From assembly GCA_015062655.1 (NCBI GenBank), contig SUUG01000003.1, forward strand, positions 1 through 64,000: 64,000 nucleotides of DNA. The letters are read 5' to 3'. The first letter of the stretch is position 1, and every line of letters starts with the position of its first letter. The translations under genes and the position numbers were made by a program. Below are positions 8,648 to 17,554 of the stretch, piece after piece. The stretch is from Coriobacteriaceae bacterium (GTDB taxonomy: Bacteria; Actinomycetota; Coriobacteriia; Coriobacteriales; Coriobacteriaceae). The notes under the pieces are model-generated. The model was not told where the DNA came from, ran no database searches, and saw nothing but the letters and a program-made list of their open reading frames with translations.

Positions 8648-8713
8648 CGATATCGCGTTTTCGGACGCTTCTCGCCCCCATATCGCTCGAAAACGTCCGG
8701 AAACGCGATATCG
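8648..8713. repeat. 66-bp palindrome (20-nt arms), unrelated in sequence to the six-copy family
   Basis: The left arm CGATATCGCGTTTTCGGACG (8648-8667) and the right arm (8694-8713) are complementary except for one base. It lies 17 bases after a gene end and so could act as a transcript-end hairpin, but there is no T-run. Its length equals that of the 66-bp family elsewhere in the window. Confidence 0.7.
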
Positions 8714-8794
8714 ACTGCGTCGCGCCGCGCGTGCCGAGCCTCGGCCCGACCCCGCGGCGAGCGCCGGACCTCGCTCCACCCCTGCCGTTCCCTC

Positions 8795-8800
8795 TATAAT
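8795..8800 (+). promoter_or_regulatory. -10 box of tcdA
   Basis: Perfect TATAAT 30 bases upstream of the tcdA start codon. No strong -35 box. Confidence 0.6.
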
Positions 8801-8829
8801 GGGCGCCGTATCCGAGAAGAGAGGACCCC

Positions 8830-9612
8830 ATGGCAGCAGACACCCCCGCAACGAAGCTCATCCCCGTCCTCGGCGAGGAGGGCGTGGCGCGCCTCGAGGA
8901 CGCGACGATCCTCGTCTTCGGCGTGGGCGGCGTCGGATCGAACTGCGTGGAGTCGCTCGCCCGCGCGCGGGTGGGCCGCTTCATCCTCGTGGACGCCGAC
9001 GTGGTGTCCTTAAGCAACATCAACCGCCAGGCCATCGCGTTCATGAGCACGCAGGAGAGGCCGAAGGTCGAGGTCATGGCCGAGATGATCCGCGACATCA
9101 ACCCGGACGCCGAGGTCATCTGCCGGCAGGTGCGCGTCGACGCTGAGACCGCCGGCGACATCCTCGACGAGCTCTTCGAGGCGGCGGGCGGCCGCATCGA
9201 CCACGTGGTCGACGCCATCGACACCATCTCGGTCAAGCTGGAGCTCGCCGCCCTCGCCGAGCGGCGCGGCTTTTCCCTCATCAGCTCCATGGGCGGGGCG
9301 AACAAGCTCCATCCGGAGTGCCTGCGCATCACCGACATCTCCAAGACCGTGAACTGCCGGCTCTCCCGCGTCATGCGCAAGGAGTGCCGCCGCCGCGGGA
9401 TCCGCCGCCTCACGGTGCTCTACTCCTGCGAGCACGCGCGCCCGGCGACGGGGCTGCCCGGCCGCGACCGGCGGGAGCGCAGCGGCATGGGCACGGTCTC
9501 CTACATGCCGCCCATCATGGGGCAGATGATCGCCGGCTACCTCATCCGCATGATCACCGGCGTGGGCACGGAGGCCGTCGGACCGGTGCCGCCCGTGGGT
9601 CCGACCCGCTAG
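8830..9612 (+). CDS. tcdA: tRNA threonylcarbamoyladenosine dehydratase (TcdA, ThiF/HesA family)
   Basis: A 260-residue E1-like enzyme. The ATP-binding glycine loop FGVGGVGSNCVE is at residues 30-41, and the acidic strand VDADVVSLSNINRQ follows, as in all ThiF/MoeB-type adenylating enzymes. VDAIDTISVKLEL and SSMGGANKLHPECL match the TcdA branch, which cyclises t6A37 to ct6A in ANN-decoding tRNAs using ATP. The expected partner sulfur-carrier genes of ThiF or MoeB are absent. The ATG at 8830 follows AGAGAGGA. A TatD-like hydrolase gene starts eight bases after the stop, so the two form an operon. Confidence 0.85.
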   Translation: MAADTPATKLIPVLGEEGVARLEDATILVFGVGGVGSNCVESLARARVGRFILVDADVVSLSNINRQAIAFMSTQERPKVEVMAEMIRDINPDAEVICRQVRVDAETAGDILDELFEAAGGRIDHVVDAIDTISVKLELAALAERRGFSLISSMGGANKLHPECLRITDISKTVNCRLSRVMRKECRRRGIRRLTVLYSCEHARPATGLPGRDRRERSGMGTVSYMPPIMGQMIAGYLIRMITGVGTEAVGPVPPVGPTR

Positions 9613-9620
9613 GGGCCGGC

Positions 9621-10406
9621 ATGGAGCCCCGCCTCGTCGATATGCACTGCCATCTGGACCGCATCCTCGATGCGACCGAGGTCGCCGCCGTCGCTGAGGA
9701 TCTCGGCCTTGCGATCCTGTGCACACCCGTGACGCCTGCGGACACGCGCGCGGCCCGCGACCTCCTTGGCGGTTGCGCCAACGTGCGCGTGGGTGCGGGG
9801 CTGCACCCGTGGTGGATCGACTCGGGAGCCTGCGGCGAGGCGGAGGCCGGCGAGGCGGCTGATCTCGCCGCGGCCTCGCGGTTCGTGGGTGAGGTGGGGC
9901 TCGATTTCGGCCGCGTCCACGGCGGCTCGGCCGCGGCTCAGACGGCGGCCTTCGAGCGGATCGTCGCGGCGTGCGCCGCGCATCCGCTGCCCGGGCGCGT
10001 CCTGTCGATCCACGCCGTGCACTCGGCCGGGTCGGCGCTCGACGTCCTGGAGCGCTTCGGACTCGTGGGCACGGGCGGCGCAGCCGCGGCGGCGACCTGC
10101 GTCTTCCACTGGTTCTCCGGCACGAGCGAGGAGCTCGTCCGCGCCCGCCGCCTCGGCTGCCTGTTCTCGGTGAACCCCATGATGCTCGCCACGCGCCGCG
10201 GCCGCGAGTACGCGCGGCAGATCCCCGAGGACCGGCTCCTGCTCGAGACCGACGCCCCTCCCGGGCTCGACACCCCCTACGCGGCCGCCGATATCGCGGC
10301 CTCGCTCGAAGGTGTCCTCGACACCCTGGCCGAGATCCGCCGCGTCGAGCGCGGCGCCCTCGCATCGCGCATCGCGCATCGCGGCGCGGAGCTGCTCGCG
10401 CTCTAG
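9621..10406 (+). CDS. TatD-family metal-dependent hydrolase
   Basis: A 261-residue TIM-barrel amidohydrolase. The first metal motif is VDMHCHLD (His9, His11), followed by GLHPWWID, GEVGLDFG (metal-binding Glu), SIHAVHSAG, FHWFSG and LLETDAPPG (catalytic/metal Asp), in the order seen in TatD/YcfH DNases. It is somewhat divergent: the usual 'HxRxA' segment is replaced by SIHAVHSA. Likely a DNase or phosphodiesterase-type hydrolase acting in the cytosol. The ATG at 9621 lies eight bases after tcdA, behind AGGGGC. Confidence 0.8.
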   Translation: MEPRLVDMHCHLDRILDATEVAAVAEDLGLAILCTPVTPADTRAARDLLGGCANVRVGAGLHPWWIDSGACGEAEAGEAADLAAASRFVGEVGLDFGRVHGGSAAAQTAAFERIVAACAAHPLPGRVLSIHAVHSAGSALDVLERFGLVGTGGAAAAATCVFHWFSGTSEELVRARRLGCLFSVNPMMLATRRGREYARQIPEDRLLLETDAPPGLDTPYAAADIAASLEGVLDTLAEIRRVERGALASRIAHRGAELLAL

Positions 10407-10565
10407 GCGGCGCGGGCGCCCCGGCGCGCCGGGCGGGTCGTCGCCTGTGCCCGATTCAGCCTGAAACCTGCGCATTCACCGTGGAGACGTCCCGCGGCGG
10501 TTGCCTGCGCACCCCCACATCTGCGACCATGGCAGATACCGTTTCCAAACCAAGGAGAGCACCGC

Positions 10566-12245
10566 ATGGCAGAGTTCATCTACCAGATGTATCAGGCGCG
10601 CCGCGCCCACGGGGACAAGGTCATCCTCGACGACGTGACGCTGAGCTTCTACCCGGGCGCAAAGATCGGCGTCGTCGGCCCCAACGGCATGGGCAAGTCC
10701 ACGCTGCTGAAGATCATGGCCGGCATCGACGAGGTCTCCAACGGCGAGGCACGCCTCACGCCGGGCTACACCGTGGGGATCCTCCTCCAGGAGCCGCCGC
10801 TCGACGAGGACGCCACCGTCATCGAGAACGTGCGCCAGGCCTTCGGTGACATCCTCGCCAAGGTCGACCGCTTCAACGAGATCGGCACGCTCATGGCCGA
10901 GCCCGACGCCGATTTCGACGCCCTCATGGCCGAGATGGGCACCCTCCAAGACGAGATCGACGCCGCCGACGGCTGGGACATCGACAGCAAGCTCTCCGTG
11001 GCCATGGACGCCCTCCAGCTGCCCGACTCCGACACGCCGGTCTCGGTGCTCTCCGGCGGTGAGCGCCGCCGCGTGGCCCTATGCAAACTCCTGCTCGAGG
11101 CCCCCGACCTGCTTCTTCTCGACGAGCCCACGAACCACCTGGATGCCGAGTCCGTGCTCTGGCTCGAGCACTTCTTGCACTCCTATCCCGGTGCCGTCTT
11201 GGCCGTCACGCACGACCGCTACTTCCTCGACAACGTGGCCGAGTGGATCTGCGAGGTCGACCGCGGCCACCTCTACCCCTACAAGGGCAACTATTCCACC
11301 TACCTCGAGACCAAGGCCGCCCGCATCGCGGCCCAGGGCCAGCGCGACGAGCGCCTCGCCAAGCGCATGGCCGCCGAGCTCGAGTGGGTGCGCTCGAGCC
11401 CGAAGGCGCGCCAGGCCAAGAACAAGGCGCGTCTGGCCCGCTACGAGGAGATGGAGGCCGAGGCCCGTGCGAGCGCCCGCCTCGACTACACCGACATCCG
11501 CATTCCCGTGGGCCCGCGCCTCGGCGCGAAGGTCTTGGAGGCGCGTCACCTCCACAAGGAGTTCGACGGCCGCGTCCTCATCGACGACCTCTCGTTCTCG
11601 CTGCCCCGCGCCGGGATCGTGGGTGTCATCGGCCCCAACGGCGTCGGCAAGTCGACGCTGTTCAAGACCATCGTCGGCTTGGAGCCGCTCACCTCGGGCG
11701 AGCTTGAGCTCGGCGAGACCGTGAAGGTCTCCTACGTGGACCAGAACCGCGAGGGGATCGATCCCGACAAGACCCTGTGGGAGGTCGTGTCGGACGGGCT
11801 CGACATCATGCAGGTGGGGGAGAGCGAGGTGCCGAGCCGCGCCTACGTGGCGAGCTTCGGCTTCAAGGGCTCCGACCAGCAGAAGCGCGCCGGCGTCCTC
11901 TCGGGCGGCGAGCGCAACCGCCTGAACCTGGCGCTCACGCTCAAGCAGGGCGGCAACCTGCTGCTGCTCGACGAGCCCACGAACGACCTCGACGTCGAGA
12001 CCCTCTCCTCGCTGGAGAGCGCCCTGCTCGAGTTCCCGGGGTGCTCGGTGGTCATCAGCCACGACCGCATGTTCCTGGACCGCGTTGCCACGCACATTCT
12101 GGCCTGGGAGGGCACGGATGAGAACCCGGGCAACTGGCACTGGTTCGAGGGCAACTTCGAGGCCTACCAGGAGAACCGCGTGGCGCGCCTCGGCGAGGAC
12201 GCCGCGCGTCCGCATCGAATCCATCGGAAGCTGACGCGGGACTAG
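10566..12245 (+). CDS. ettA: Energy-dependent translational throttle protein EttA (ABC-F ATPase)
   Basis: A 559-residue soluble protein with two ABC cassettes and no membrane part. Walker A motifs are GPNGMGKST (near residue 38) and GPNGVGKST (near 360); both halves carry LSGGE signatures and LLLLDEPTN Walker B motifs. The inter-domain linker is rich in Arg, Lys and Ala (SSPKARQAKNKARLARYEEM), as in ABC-F proteins that bind the ribosomal E site. Length and the FYPGAKIGVVG and HDRYFLDNVAEWI segments match EttA, which gates the first elongation steps according to the ATP/ADP ratio. The ATG at 10566 follows AAGGAGAG. Confidence 0.93.
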   Translation: MAEFIYQMYQARRAHGDKVILDDVTLSFYPGAKIGVVGPNGMGKSTLLKIMAGIDEVSNGEARLTPGYTVGILLQEPPLDEDATVIENVRQAFGDILAKVDRFNEIGTLMAEPDADFDALMAEMGTLQDEIDAADGWDIDSKLSVAMDALQLPDSDTPVSVLSGGERRRVALCKLLLEAPDLLLLDEPTNHLDAESVLWLEHFLHSYPGAVLAVTHDRYFLDNVAEWICEVDRGHLYPYKGNYSTYLETKAARIAAQGQRDERLAKRMAAELEWVRSSPKARQAKNKARLARYEEMEAEARASARLDYTDIRIPVGPRLGAKVLEARHLHKEFDGRVLIDDLSFSLPRAGIVGVIGPNGVGKSTLFKTIVGLEPLTSGELELGETVKVSYVDQNREGIDPDKTLWEVVSDGLDIMQVGESEVPSRAYVASFGFKGSDQQKRAGVLSGGERNRLNLALTLKQGGNLLLLDEPTNDLDVETLSSLESALLEFPGCSVVISHDRMFLDRVATHILAWEGTDENPGNWHWFEGNFEAYQENRVARLGEDAARPHRIHRKLTRD

Positions 12246-12340
12246 CCGCGCGCGGCGCGTGGCGGCTGCGGCATGGCGGCTGTGCTGTGGCGCGGTCGCG
12301 GCGGTCGGCCCCGCGTTTTCGGGTGCTCGAATGGTCTCCG

Positions 12341-12500
12341 GTTGCGTTTCTTGCTGCTGTGTACGTCCCGCTGTCGACACTCTGAGTATGAGGTCTGTTT
12401 CCGCAGGTAAAGGCGGTTGCAAAAAGTGCGGCTCTGCATCCCGATGTGCAGAGCCGCACTTTTGTTTTGAGAAAATGTGCAAAGCCGTCAATTCTGCAAC
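12341..12500 (+). repeat. 160-bp multi-hairpin element, copy 1
   Basis: Begins GTTGCGTTTCTTGC and ends CTGCAAC, forming an outer inverted repeat. An inner, perfect 16-bp stem (12423-12438 with 12447-12462; core GCGGCTCTGCA) has an 8-base loop, preceded by the conserved TTTCCGCAGGTAA. Two further copies of exactly 160 bp are at 12574-12733 (opposite strand) and 28572-28731. Stem bases change in pairs between copies, keeping the helix. No ORF is shared. It follows the ettA gene. Confidence 0.85.
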
Positions 12501-12573
12501 CGGGCGACGCGGAGCGGGGCAATAGCATAGGGCGTCTGCCGCAGGAAGCTTCGGCGCCGTCGGCCAATGCTCG

Positions 12574-12733
12574 GTTGTCATTCTTTCGACTGTGCACCTT
12601 TTTCCGAAACAAAGCTACGGCTATGCACATCGAGGTACATAGCCGTAGCTTTGACAACCATCTTGACCTGCGGGAACACCATCGATACTCCGAGTGTCCG
12701 CCGCAAGGGGTGCAAAGCCGTAAAGAATGCAAC
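12574..12733 (-). repeat. 160-bp multi-hairpin element, copy 2 (inverted)
   Basis: Same architecture as copy 1 on the opposite strand: it begins GTTGCATTCTTTACGGC when read leftward from 12733 and ends GACAAC. The inner stem is a perfect 15-bp AAAGCTACGGCTATG with its complement. The two copies face each other with 73 bp between them, in the 517-bp gap between the convergent genes ettA and the gene at 12763. Confidence 0.85.
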
Positions 12734-12762
12734 TGAGCCTGCGCGCGGCGCCGCTTGCGTTC

Positions 12763-14538
12763 CTAGCTCTGCTCCGGCCCGACCAACCGCCAGGGGATGT
12801 CCTCGCCGGTCGCCTCGAAGACCGCGAGCAGCGGTGCGCCCGTTGCGGTGTAGAGTCCGGTGGGGAAGCTGCCGGTGTTGAGCTCCGCATCCCGAAGCGC
12901 GAAGGCGAGCTGCGCGCGGAGGGCATCGGTATCCCAGATGGCGGGCCAGGCGGCGCGCACCAGACGACCGAGCGCCACCGGATCGAGATACGACCGCTCT
13001 GCGAGCGCGCGGATAGCGTCCTCGGCGGGGGAGAGCAGCGGCAGCCCCTCCACGTCGACCTCGGCGAGCGCCGTCTCCTCGATCCGATCGATGAAGTTGA
13101 CGGCCCAAGGCCGCGCCGCCTGCGGGGTGCGCTTGATCGCCACTGCTACAGCGCGGTTCCCTCCGTCGAAGCGCAGGGGGAAGACCGCGCGAGCCCGGGT
13201 GCCGCGCACCTCGCCGAGGCCGCGGGCCGCGCGGAAGTCGCGGCTGAGCTCATCTGCCACATTCGCGTGCAGCGGCATGATCTGCGTGAGCGCTGAGAGC
13301 AGCGGGCCGGGGATGTGCACCTCGGTCGTGAAATCGCGTGGGTAGGAGGCGAGCGCCTGCTTGGTGGGCACGGTGTCAGGGCAGACGGGCCGCGGCGCGT
13401 GGCGTTCCGCGTGTTCCTCGGTGACGATCGCCGCGTGCGGGAAGGTTCCGCTTGAAGAGACGGAGGGCGGCGCGGTTTCAGATGCGGGCGCAGATGCACT
13501 CCTGCGCTCGGCGGCGCCCTCACGCGTCTCGGCCGCGGCCCTGTGAGGGGTTGTCGGGGTCGGCGTGCGGCCGGCCTCTCGCGAGACGGGGGCAGCAATG
13601 GGGTGGTCCTCATGCGGCATCGCCGGCCTCGACGGTGCGGCGTCTTCCGTTGCGATGGCCGCCGCATCGCCGCTTGCGGCATCGCCGTCCCGCTCCATGG
13701 TGCCTTCGGCGACGAGCGTCGTCTCGCCGATCTTGCCGCTGGTGGGGTCGTAGGTGATGGTGAGGGAGATGGACGGGGTCTCCGGTGCGGGCGCGGCGGC
13801 GTTCTCGTCGTCCTGCGCGGCGGCTTCCTCGACGGGTTCGTCAGATGCCGGCGAAGCCTGCTCATCGGCAATGGGTTCCCCTTGCTCATCGGGCAACTCG
13901 GGTGTCTCGCTCGACGCCTCATTCTTCGTCGCCACATCCCCGGTCGCGACGGCGCCAAAGACGACGCTCTCGCGCCCGGCGACCTCCGAAGCGCGGGTGC
14001 CGGAGTCGCCGTCCGTCCCGTTAGCGACAACGGCCCCGGGTTTCGCCGCGGGCAACCCGCCGTCCACGGGCATTGCCTCGCGCGCCGTCTTCTGCCGGGT
14101 CTCCGCCTCGCCGCCTCGAGCCCCGGCAAAAGCCCCGTCCTCGACCGCGGGTTCCTCCCGTTTGACGCGACGCGGACGCTGCGGTTTCAAAGCCTTCGCT
14201 TTCGCCCCGCGCTTGCGCTTCCAGGGTTTTCCGTTCCCGCCCGGCGTCTTGGGCGCGTCCGCCGCGGCGAGCGCCTCGTCCCAGTCGGGCATCGGTTGCA
14301 CGGTCGCATACACGCGGCCGCCCTTGAAGACGGTGAGGGAGACGACCTCGGCGAGCGCCTCCATGAGCGCGCGGGTGCCCTCGAAGCCCAGATCAGCCCC
14401 GGTCATGCGGTCACGCGCGAGCGCTTCCTCAACGCGGGGGAGAAACGTCTGCCGGCCCACGCCGATCTCACGTTTGAGCAGGTCGTACAGGTAGAGCTTG
14501 TTGCCGTCGGAGAGCGACGGGACCTCGGTGCGCGCCAT
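12763..14538 (-). CDS. Large hypothetical protein with an OST-HTH-like N-terminus and a long low-complexity middle
   Basis: A 591-residue protein I do not recognise with certainty. Residues 1-80 (DGNKLYLYDLLKREIGVG ... GADLGFEGTRALMEALAEVV ... GRVYATV) fold-pattern-wise resemble an OST-HTH/LOTUS RNA-binding winged helix. Residues 85-125 are a basic Lys/Arg patch. Residues 130-390 are a disordered Ala/Pro/Glu/Asp-rich stretch with no clear domain. A conserved-looking globular C-terminus (about 400-591) starts near FTTEVHIPGPLLSALTQIMP. No signal peptide or membrane helices. The ATG at 14538 follows AGAGG. A nucleic-acid-binding role is inference only. Confidence 0.6.
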   Translation of the reverse strand: MARTEVPSLSDGNKLYLYDLLKREIGVGRQTFLPRVEEALARDRMTGADLGFEGTRALMEALAEVVSLTVFKGGRVYATVQPMPDWDEALAAADAPKTPGGNGKPWKRKRGAKAKALKPQRPRRVKREEPAVEDGAFAGARGGEAETRQKTAREAMPVDGGLPAAKPGAVVANGTDGDSGTRASEVAGRESVVFGAVATGDVATKNEASSETPELPDEQGEPIADEQASPASDEPVEEAAAQDDENAAAPAPETPSISLTITYDPTSGKIGETTLVAEGTMERDGDAASGDAAAIATEDAAPSRPAMPHEDHPIAAPVSREAGRTPTPTTPHRAAAETREGAAERRSASAPASETAPPSVSSSGTFPHAAIVTEEHAERHAPRPVCPDTVPTKQALASYPRDFTTEVHIPGPLLSALTQIMPLHANVADELSRDFRAARGLGEVRGTRARAVFPLRFDGGNRAVAVAIKRTPQAARPWAVNFIDRIEETALAEVDVEGLPLLSPAEDAIRALAERSYLDPVALGRLVRAAWPAIWDTDALRAQLAFALRDAELNTGSFPTGLYTATGAPLLAVFEATGEDIPWRLVGPEQS

Positions 14539-14681
14539 GATGTGCCTCTATCTCGTAGGTTTCCCCTCCATGGTACCATCGACGCACAACGCAGACGGCG
14601 GCGGGGGAACGAGGCGCGTTGGGCGAATCACGGGCGCGGGCGGTCCAGCTGCCGCCCCGGAGTTCGGTCCGCCCGCAGTCC

Positions 14682-15641
14682 CTACGCGGGGGTCTTGGCG
14701 CCCTGCGTCCGCGTTCCGGCCTCAACGGTGCCCTTCGCGGAAGCCGTGTCGCCAGAAGCCGCCCCGGTGGTGGCCCCCGACTCTCCGGGGGCATTGCCGG
14801 AGTCCGCGTCGGCGGCGTTGCCCGCCCCCGTGTCCGCGCCCTCGGTCCCCGAGGCGTCCTGATCGCCCGTTCCGGCTCCGGGCGCGCCGGCATCCGCGCC
14901 GCCGCCCGCAGCGTCACCCGCGCCCGCATCGCCTGAGGAGGCCGCATCGTCGCGGCCGCCGTCTACCGCATCCGTCGATGCGCCGCCGTCCGCCGCCGCA
15001 TCGCCCGTATCTCCAGCCGTCCCCGTGCCGGCTGCGGCGTCCTCGGCGGTGTCGGACCGCCTAGTCAAGATGGGTTCCGGCCTCGAGCCCAGCCCCTCGC
15101 CCGCGGTGGAGACGAGGATGATCCCGGCGGTCACCGCAACGGCGAGGACGGCCACCACGACCGAGGCGATGATGACCTTGCGCTGCACCCCGCGGCGCTC
15201 GGCGGCCGCGCGCTCGCGGTAGGAGGCGGGCGCCGTGCGCGCCCCGCGCACGCGCTGGCCGGGTTCGAGCGCGGTGCGGTATGGGTTGTTGAGCGGCGAG
15301 GTGACCTGCGGGCTGCCCTTGGCTCCCAGGCCGGTGTTGAGTTTCTTGGCGCCGGCCGTGAGTGCGCGGCGGTAGATCTGCGTGGCGATGACCGTGACCA
15401 CCGAGCTCACCGCGGCGCCGATCACGGAGCCGTACACGCCGAGGCGGGAGGCGAGGAGGACGGAGGTCGCCGCCGCGGCGGCGCCGGCGATGATCTGGGC
15501 CACGGAGAGTCCCTCGAACAGGCCCTGCTCCTCGGCCTTGAGCAGCTGCGTGCTGCCGATGGAGCGCGCGCCGCCCAGCTCGGAGCGGTCGATCACGCGG
15601 GTCCGCTGCAGGTCCGTGTACTCAGGTAGATTCGACGCCAT
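14682..15641 (-). CDS. Hypothetical membrane protein with a disordered Gly/Ala/Asp C-terminal tail
   Basis: A 319-residue protein of unknown function. A soluble N-terminus of about 45 residues is followed by two closely spaced hydrophobic segments (about 47-90), a basic loop, and one clear membrane helix near residues 155-178 (VIIASVVVAVLAVAVTAGII). The remaining 140 residues are Gly, Ala, Asp and Thr repeats of low complexity, probably outside the cell. The ATG at 15641 follows GAGGACTGGG. It is divergent from the PTS block; one of the two 58-bp repeats lies about 100 bases upstream. Confidence 0.65.
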   Translation of the reverse strand: MASNLPEYTDLQRTRVIDRSELGGARSIGSTQLLKAEEQGLFEGLSVAQIIAGAAAAATSVLLASRLGVYGSVIGAAVSSVVTVIATQIYRRALTAGAKKLNTGLGAKGSPQVTSPLNNPYRTALEPGQRVRGARTAPASYRERAAAERRGVQRKVIIASVVVAVLAVAVTAGIILVSTAGEGLGSRPEPILTRRSDTAEDAAAGTGTAGDTGDAAADGGASTDAVDGGRDDAASSGDAGAGDAAGGGADAGAPGAGTGDQDASGTEGADTGAGNAADADSGNAPGESGATTGAASGDTASAKGTVEAGTRTQGAKTPA

Positions 15642-15739
15642 GCCCAGTCCTCACAATCGTTTGCGCTCTATGGAGAGTAGTACCCCGCTTCCGCGCGGGC
15701 AGCCCGCGGCGGGCAGACAACAGAAAGAGGAGACACACG

Positions 15740-15797
15740 TGCGGAAAGCGTGGAGGAGGCCGGCCGCGCTCTCGGGTCGGACGCCCCGCCCCGCGAT
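15740..15797 (+). repeat. 58-bp direct repeat, left copy (flanks the PTS/TrpA block)
   Basis: Begins TGCGGAAAGCGTGGAGGAGG and ends CCGCGAT. It matches 21070-21127 at 57 of 58 positions in the same orientation. The right copy runs into the nadE -10 box, the left one does not. The two copies frame 15798-21069, which carries a PTS, an aldolase-like gene and its regulator. Confidence 0.85.
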
Positions 15798-15924
15798 CCG
15801 TCAAGGGTCTCAAAACTGCAGTGGTGCAGATTGCGGGATATGACGCTATGAAGCGCTCTGGGCCGCCCGTACACTGAGGTCATGGAATTCCATTCATTGT
15901 CTTCTCGCGTGGTAGGAGGTACGT

Positions 15925-17184
15925 ATGGATGCAGTGATGTCGGCTTTGAACTGGTATGCCGCGCTCCCATCCTCGGTCATGATCCTTATCAGCATCTTCC
16001 TTGTCGGTCTGCTCCTCGCCCGCCTGAAAATCGGTGAGGCTCTAAAGTGCGCCATCTACATGGCTGCCGCGCTCGTGGGGATGAGCGCGCTTGTCGGAAT
16101 GTTCATGGGCGTTGCGGTTCCCGTGCTCACGCAGGTTGTTGAAAACTTCGGACTGCATTTCGACGTTGTCGATTTTGGAATCGCGGGCGCCTACTCAAAC
16201 GTGCTGTTCCCCTTAAGCTTCTACTCGATCCTTCTCGTGGTTGGTTTCGCTGTCAATATCCTCATGATCGTCACCAAGCTGACGGACACCTTTGATGCGG
16301 ATATTTTCAATTACAGCGTATGGGCTCTGGCGGCCTGCTTCGTCTATGCGATAACGGGAAATATCGCGCTGGCGATCGGCGCCTTCGTGGTGAACGAGGT
16401 CATCGTTCTCAAGCTCGCGGACATCACGGCGCCGACGATTCAGGAGGCCTACGGTCTCGAAGGCGTTTCGATCCCTCACGGAAACGCGATCATTTTCGCC
16501 CCTGTGGGAATGGCGGTCAACTGGGCTATCGAGCGGATTCCCGTCTTGGCGAAGATCGACTGGAGCCCTGAGAGCATCGAGGAGCGCTTCGGCGGGCTGG
16601 TCCAGCCATCGACGATCGGCTTCGCGATGGGAATTGTCCTGGGAGTCGTCGGCCAGCAAGGGTTCGGTCAAACGATGTATATCGCGATCACGTTCGCCGC
16701 GTTCATGATCGCGTTTCCGCGGATCGAGAACATCCTCGTGGAGGGCATCACCCCGATCGCGGACGGCATGCGCGAGACGTGCGAGAAGCGGTTTGGACGC
16801 ACGTTCCATATCGGCCTCGATGCGGCCATTCTCGTCGGCATGCCCGATGTCATGGCGACCGGCATCTTGCTCACCCCCGCGATGCTTCTGCTCGCGTTCG
16901 TGCTTCCGGGCAACCGCGTCCTTCCGCTGGCAGACGTTGCGATCGCAGCGCCCTTCCTCATCAGCTGCGTCATGCCGTACTGCAAGAAGAACATCTTCCG
17001 CGGCTTCATTGCGGGCCTCATCGTCCTCACCATCACGCTATACGTCTGCTCGATGACTGCGGAGTGGTACTCCGCTGCGGCCGCGGTGAACGGGCTCCCG
17101 TTTGATTCGCTGGGGACGAGCGTTGGAATCGGCTCCTCGTGGCCTGCGGCGGCAATGGGCTGGCTTGCCTCCCTGTTTGGATAA
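15925..17184 (+). CDS. PTS system galactitol-type EIIC component
   Basis: A 419-residue integral membrane permease with about nine to eleven hydrophobic segments. The GatC-family features are visible: VVDFGIAGAYSNVLFPLSFY near residue 80 and YGLEGVSIPHGNAIIFAPVG near 170-190. It imports and, with EIIA and EIIB, phosphorylates a sugar or polyol. It heads a five-gene set (EIIC, EIIB, EIIA, TrpA-like, regulator). The ATG at 15925 follows GGTAGGAGGT, with a possible -10 box TACACT at 15870. Codon third positions are visibly richer in A/T than in flanking genes, which suggests transfer. Galactitol as substrate is not certain. Confidence 0.88.
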   Translation: MDAVMSALNWYAALPSSVMILISIFLVGLLLARLKIGEALKCAIYMAAALVGMSALVGMFMGVAVPVLTQVVENFGLHFDVVDFGIAGAYSNVLFPLSFYSILLVVGFAVNILMIVTKLTDTFDADIFNYSVWALAACFVYAITGNIALAIGAFVVNEVIVLKLADITAPTIQEAYGLEGVSIPHGNAIIFAPVGMAVNWAIERIPVLAKIDWSPESIEERFGGLVQPSTIGFAMGIVLGVVGQQGFGQTMYIAITFAAFMIAFPRIENILVEGITPIADGMRETCEKRFGRTFHIGLDAAILVGMPDVMATGILLTPAMLLLAFVLPGNRVLPLADVAIAAPFLISCVMPYCKKNIFRGFIAGLIVLTITLYVCSMTAEWYSAAAAVNGLPFDSLGTSVGIGSSWPAAAMGWLASLFG

Positions 17185-17212
17185 ATAGACCGTATTTGAT
17201 TGGAGCTATGAG

Positions 17213-17503
17213 ATGGATACCCCGAAGATCATCGTTGCTTGCGGAACCGGTGGCGTGACCTCGAAGAACATCGGAAAGAAGATCGAAGCGTATCTCGCGA
17301 AGCGCGGCGTCGCCTGCGATGTGAGCACCTGCCGCATTCTCGAGGTGAAGTCGATGTCGAAGAGCCTGAAGCCCGTTTTGGTCGCATCTGCTTCGGAGCT
17401 GCCCGCGCTTGACGTCCCGACGGTGCGCGCCACCGCCATACTCACAGGTGTTGGAGCTGAAAAGGTTTTTGAGCAGATTTACGAGATCGTGGCGGCGGAG
17501 TAA
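17213..17503 (+). CDS. PTS system galactitol-type EIIB component
   Basis: A 96-residue cytosolic phosphocarrier of normal EIIB-Gat length. The phosphorylated cysteine is Cys10 in IIVACGTGGVTS, the P-loop-like motif of this family. It takes phosphate from EIIA and passes it to the incoming substrate at EIIC. The gene starts 28 bases after EIIC, with GGAGC upstream of its ATG, and is followed by a G/C-rich hairpin before EIIA. Confidence 0.88.
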   Translation: MDTPKIIVACGTGGVTSKNIGKKIEAYLAKRGVACDVSTCRILEVKSMSKSLKPVLVASASELPALDVPTVRATAILTGVGAEKVFEQIYEIVAAE

Positions 17504-17508
17504 AGGCG

Positions 17509-17533
17509 GGGCCCGGTCGTATTGATCGGGCCC
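17509..17533 (+). promoter_or_regulatory. Intergenic hairpin between EIIB and EIIA genes
   Basis: GGGCCCGGTC and GATCGGGCCC form a 10-bp stem (one G-T pair) with a 5-base loop, six bases after the EIIB stop. There is no T-run, so it looks more like an mRNA processing or stability element than a full terminator. Confidence 0.5.
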
Positions 17534-17554
17534 ATGAGATGTAAGCGGGATCAT

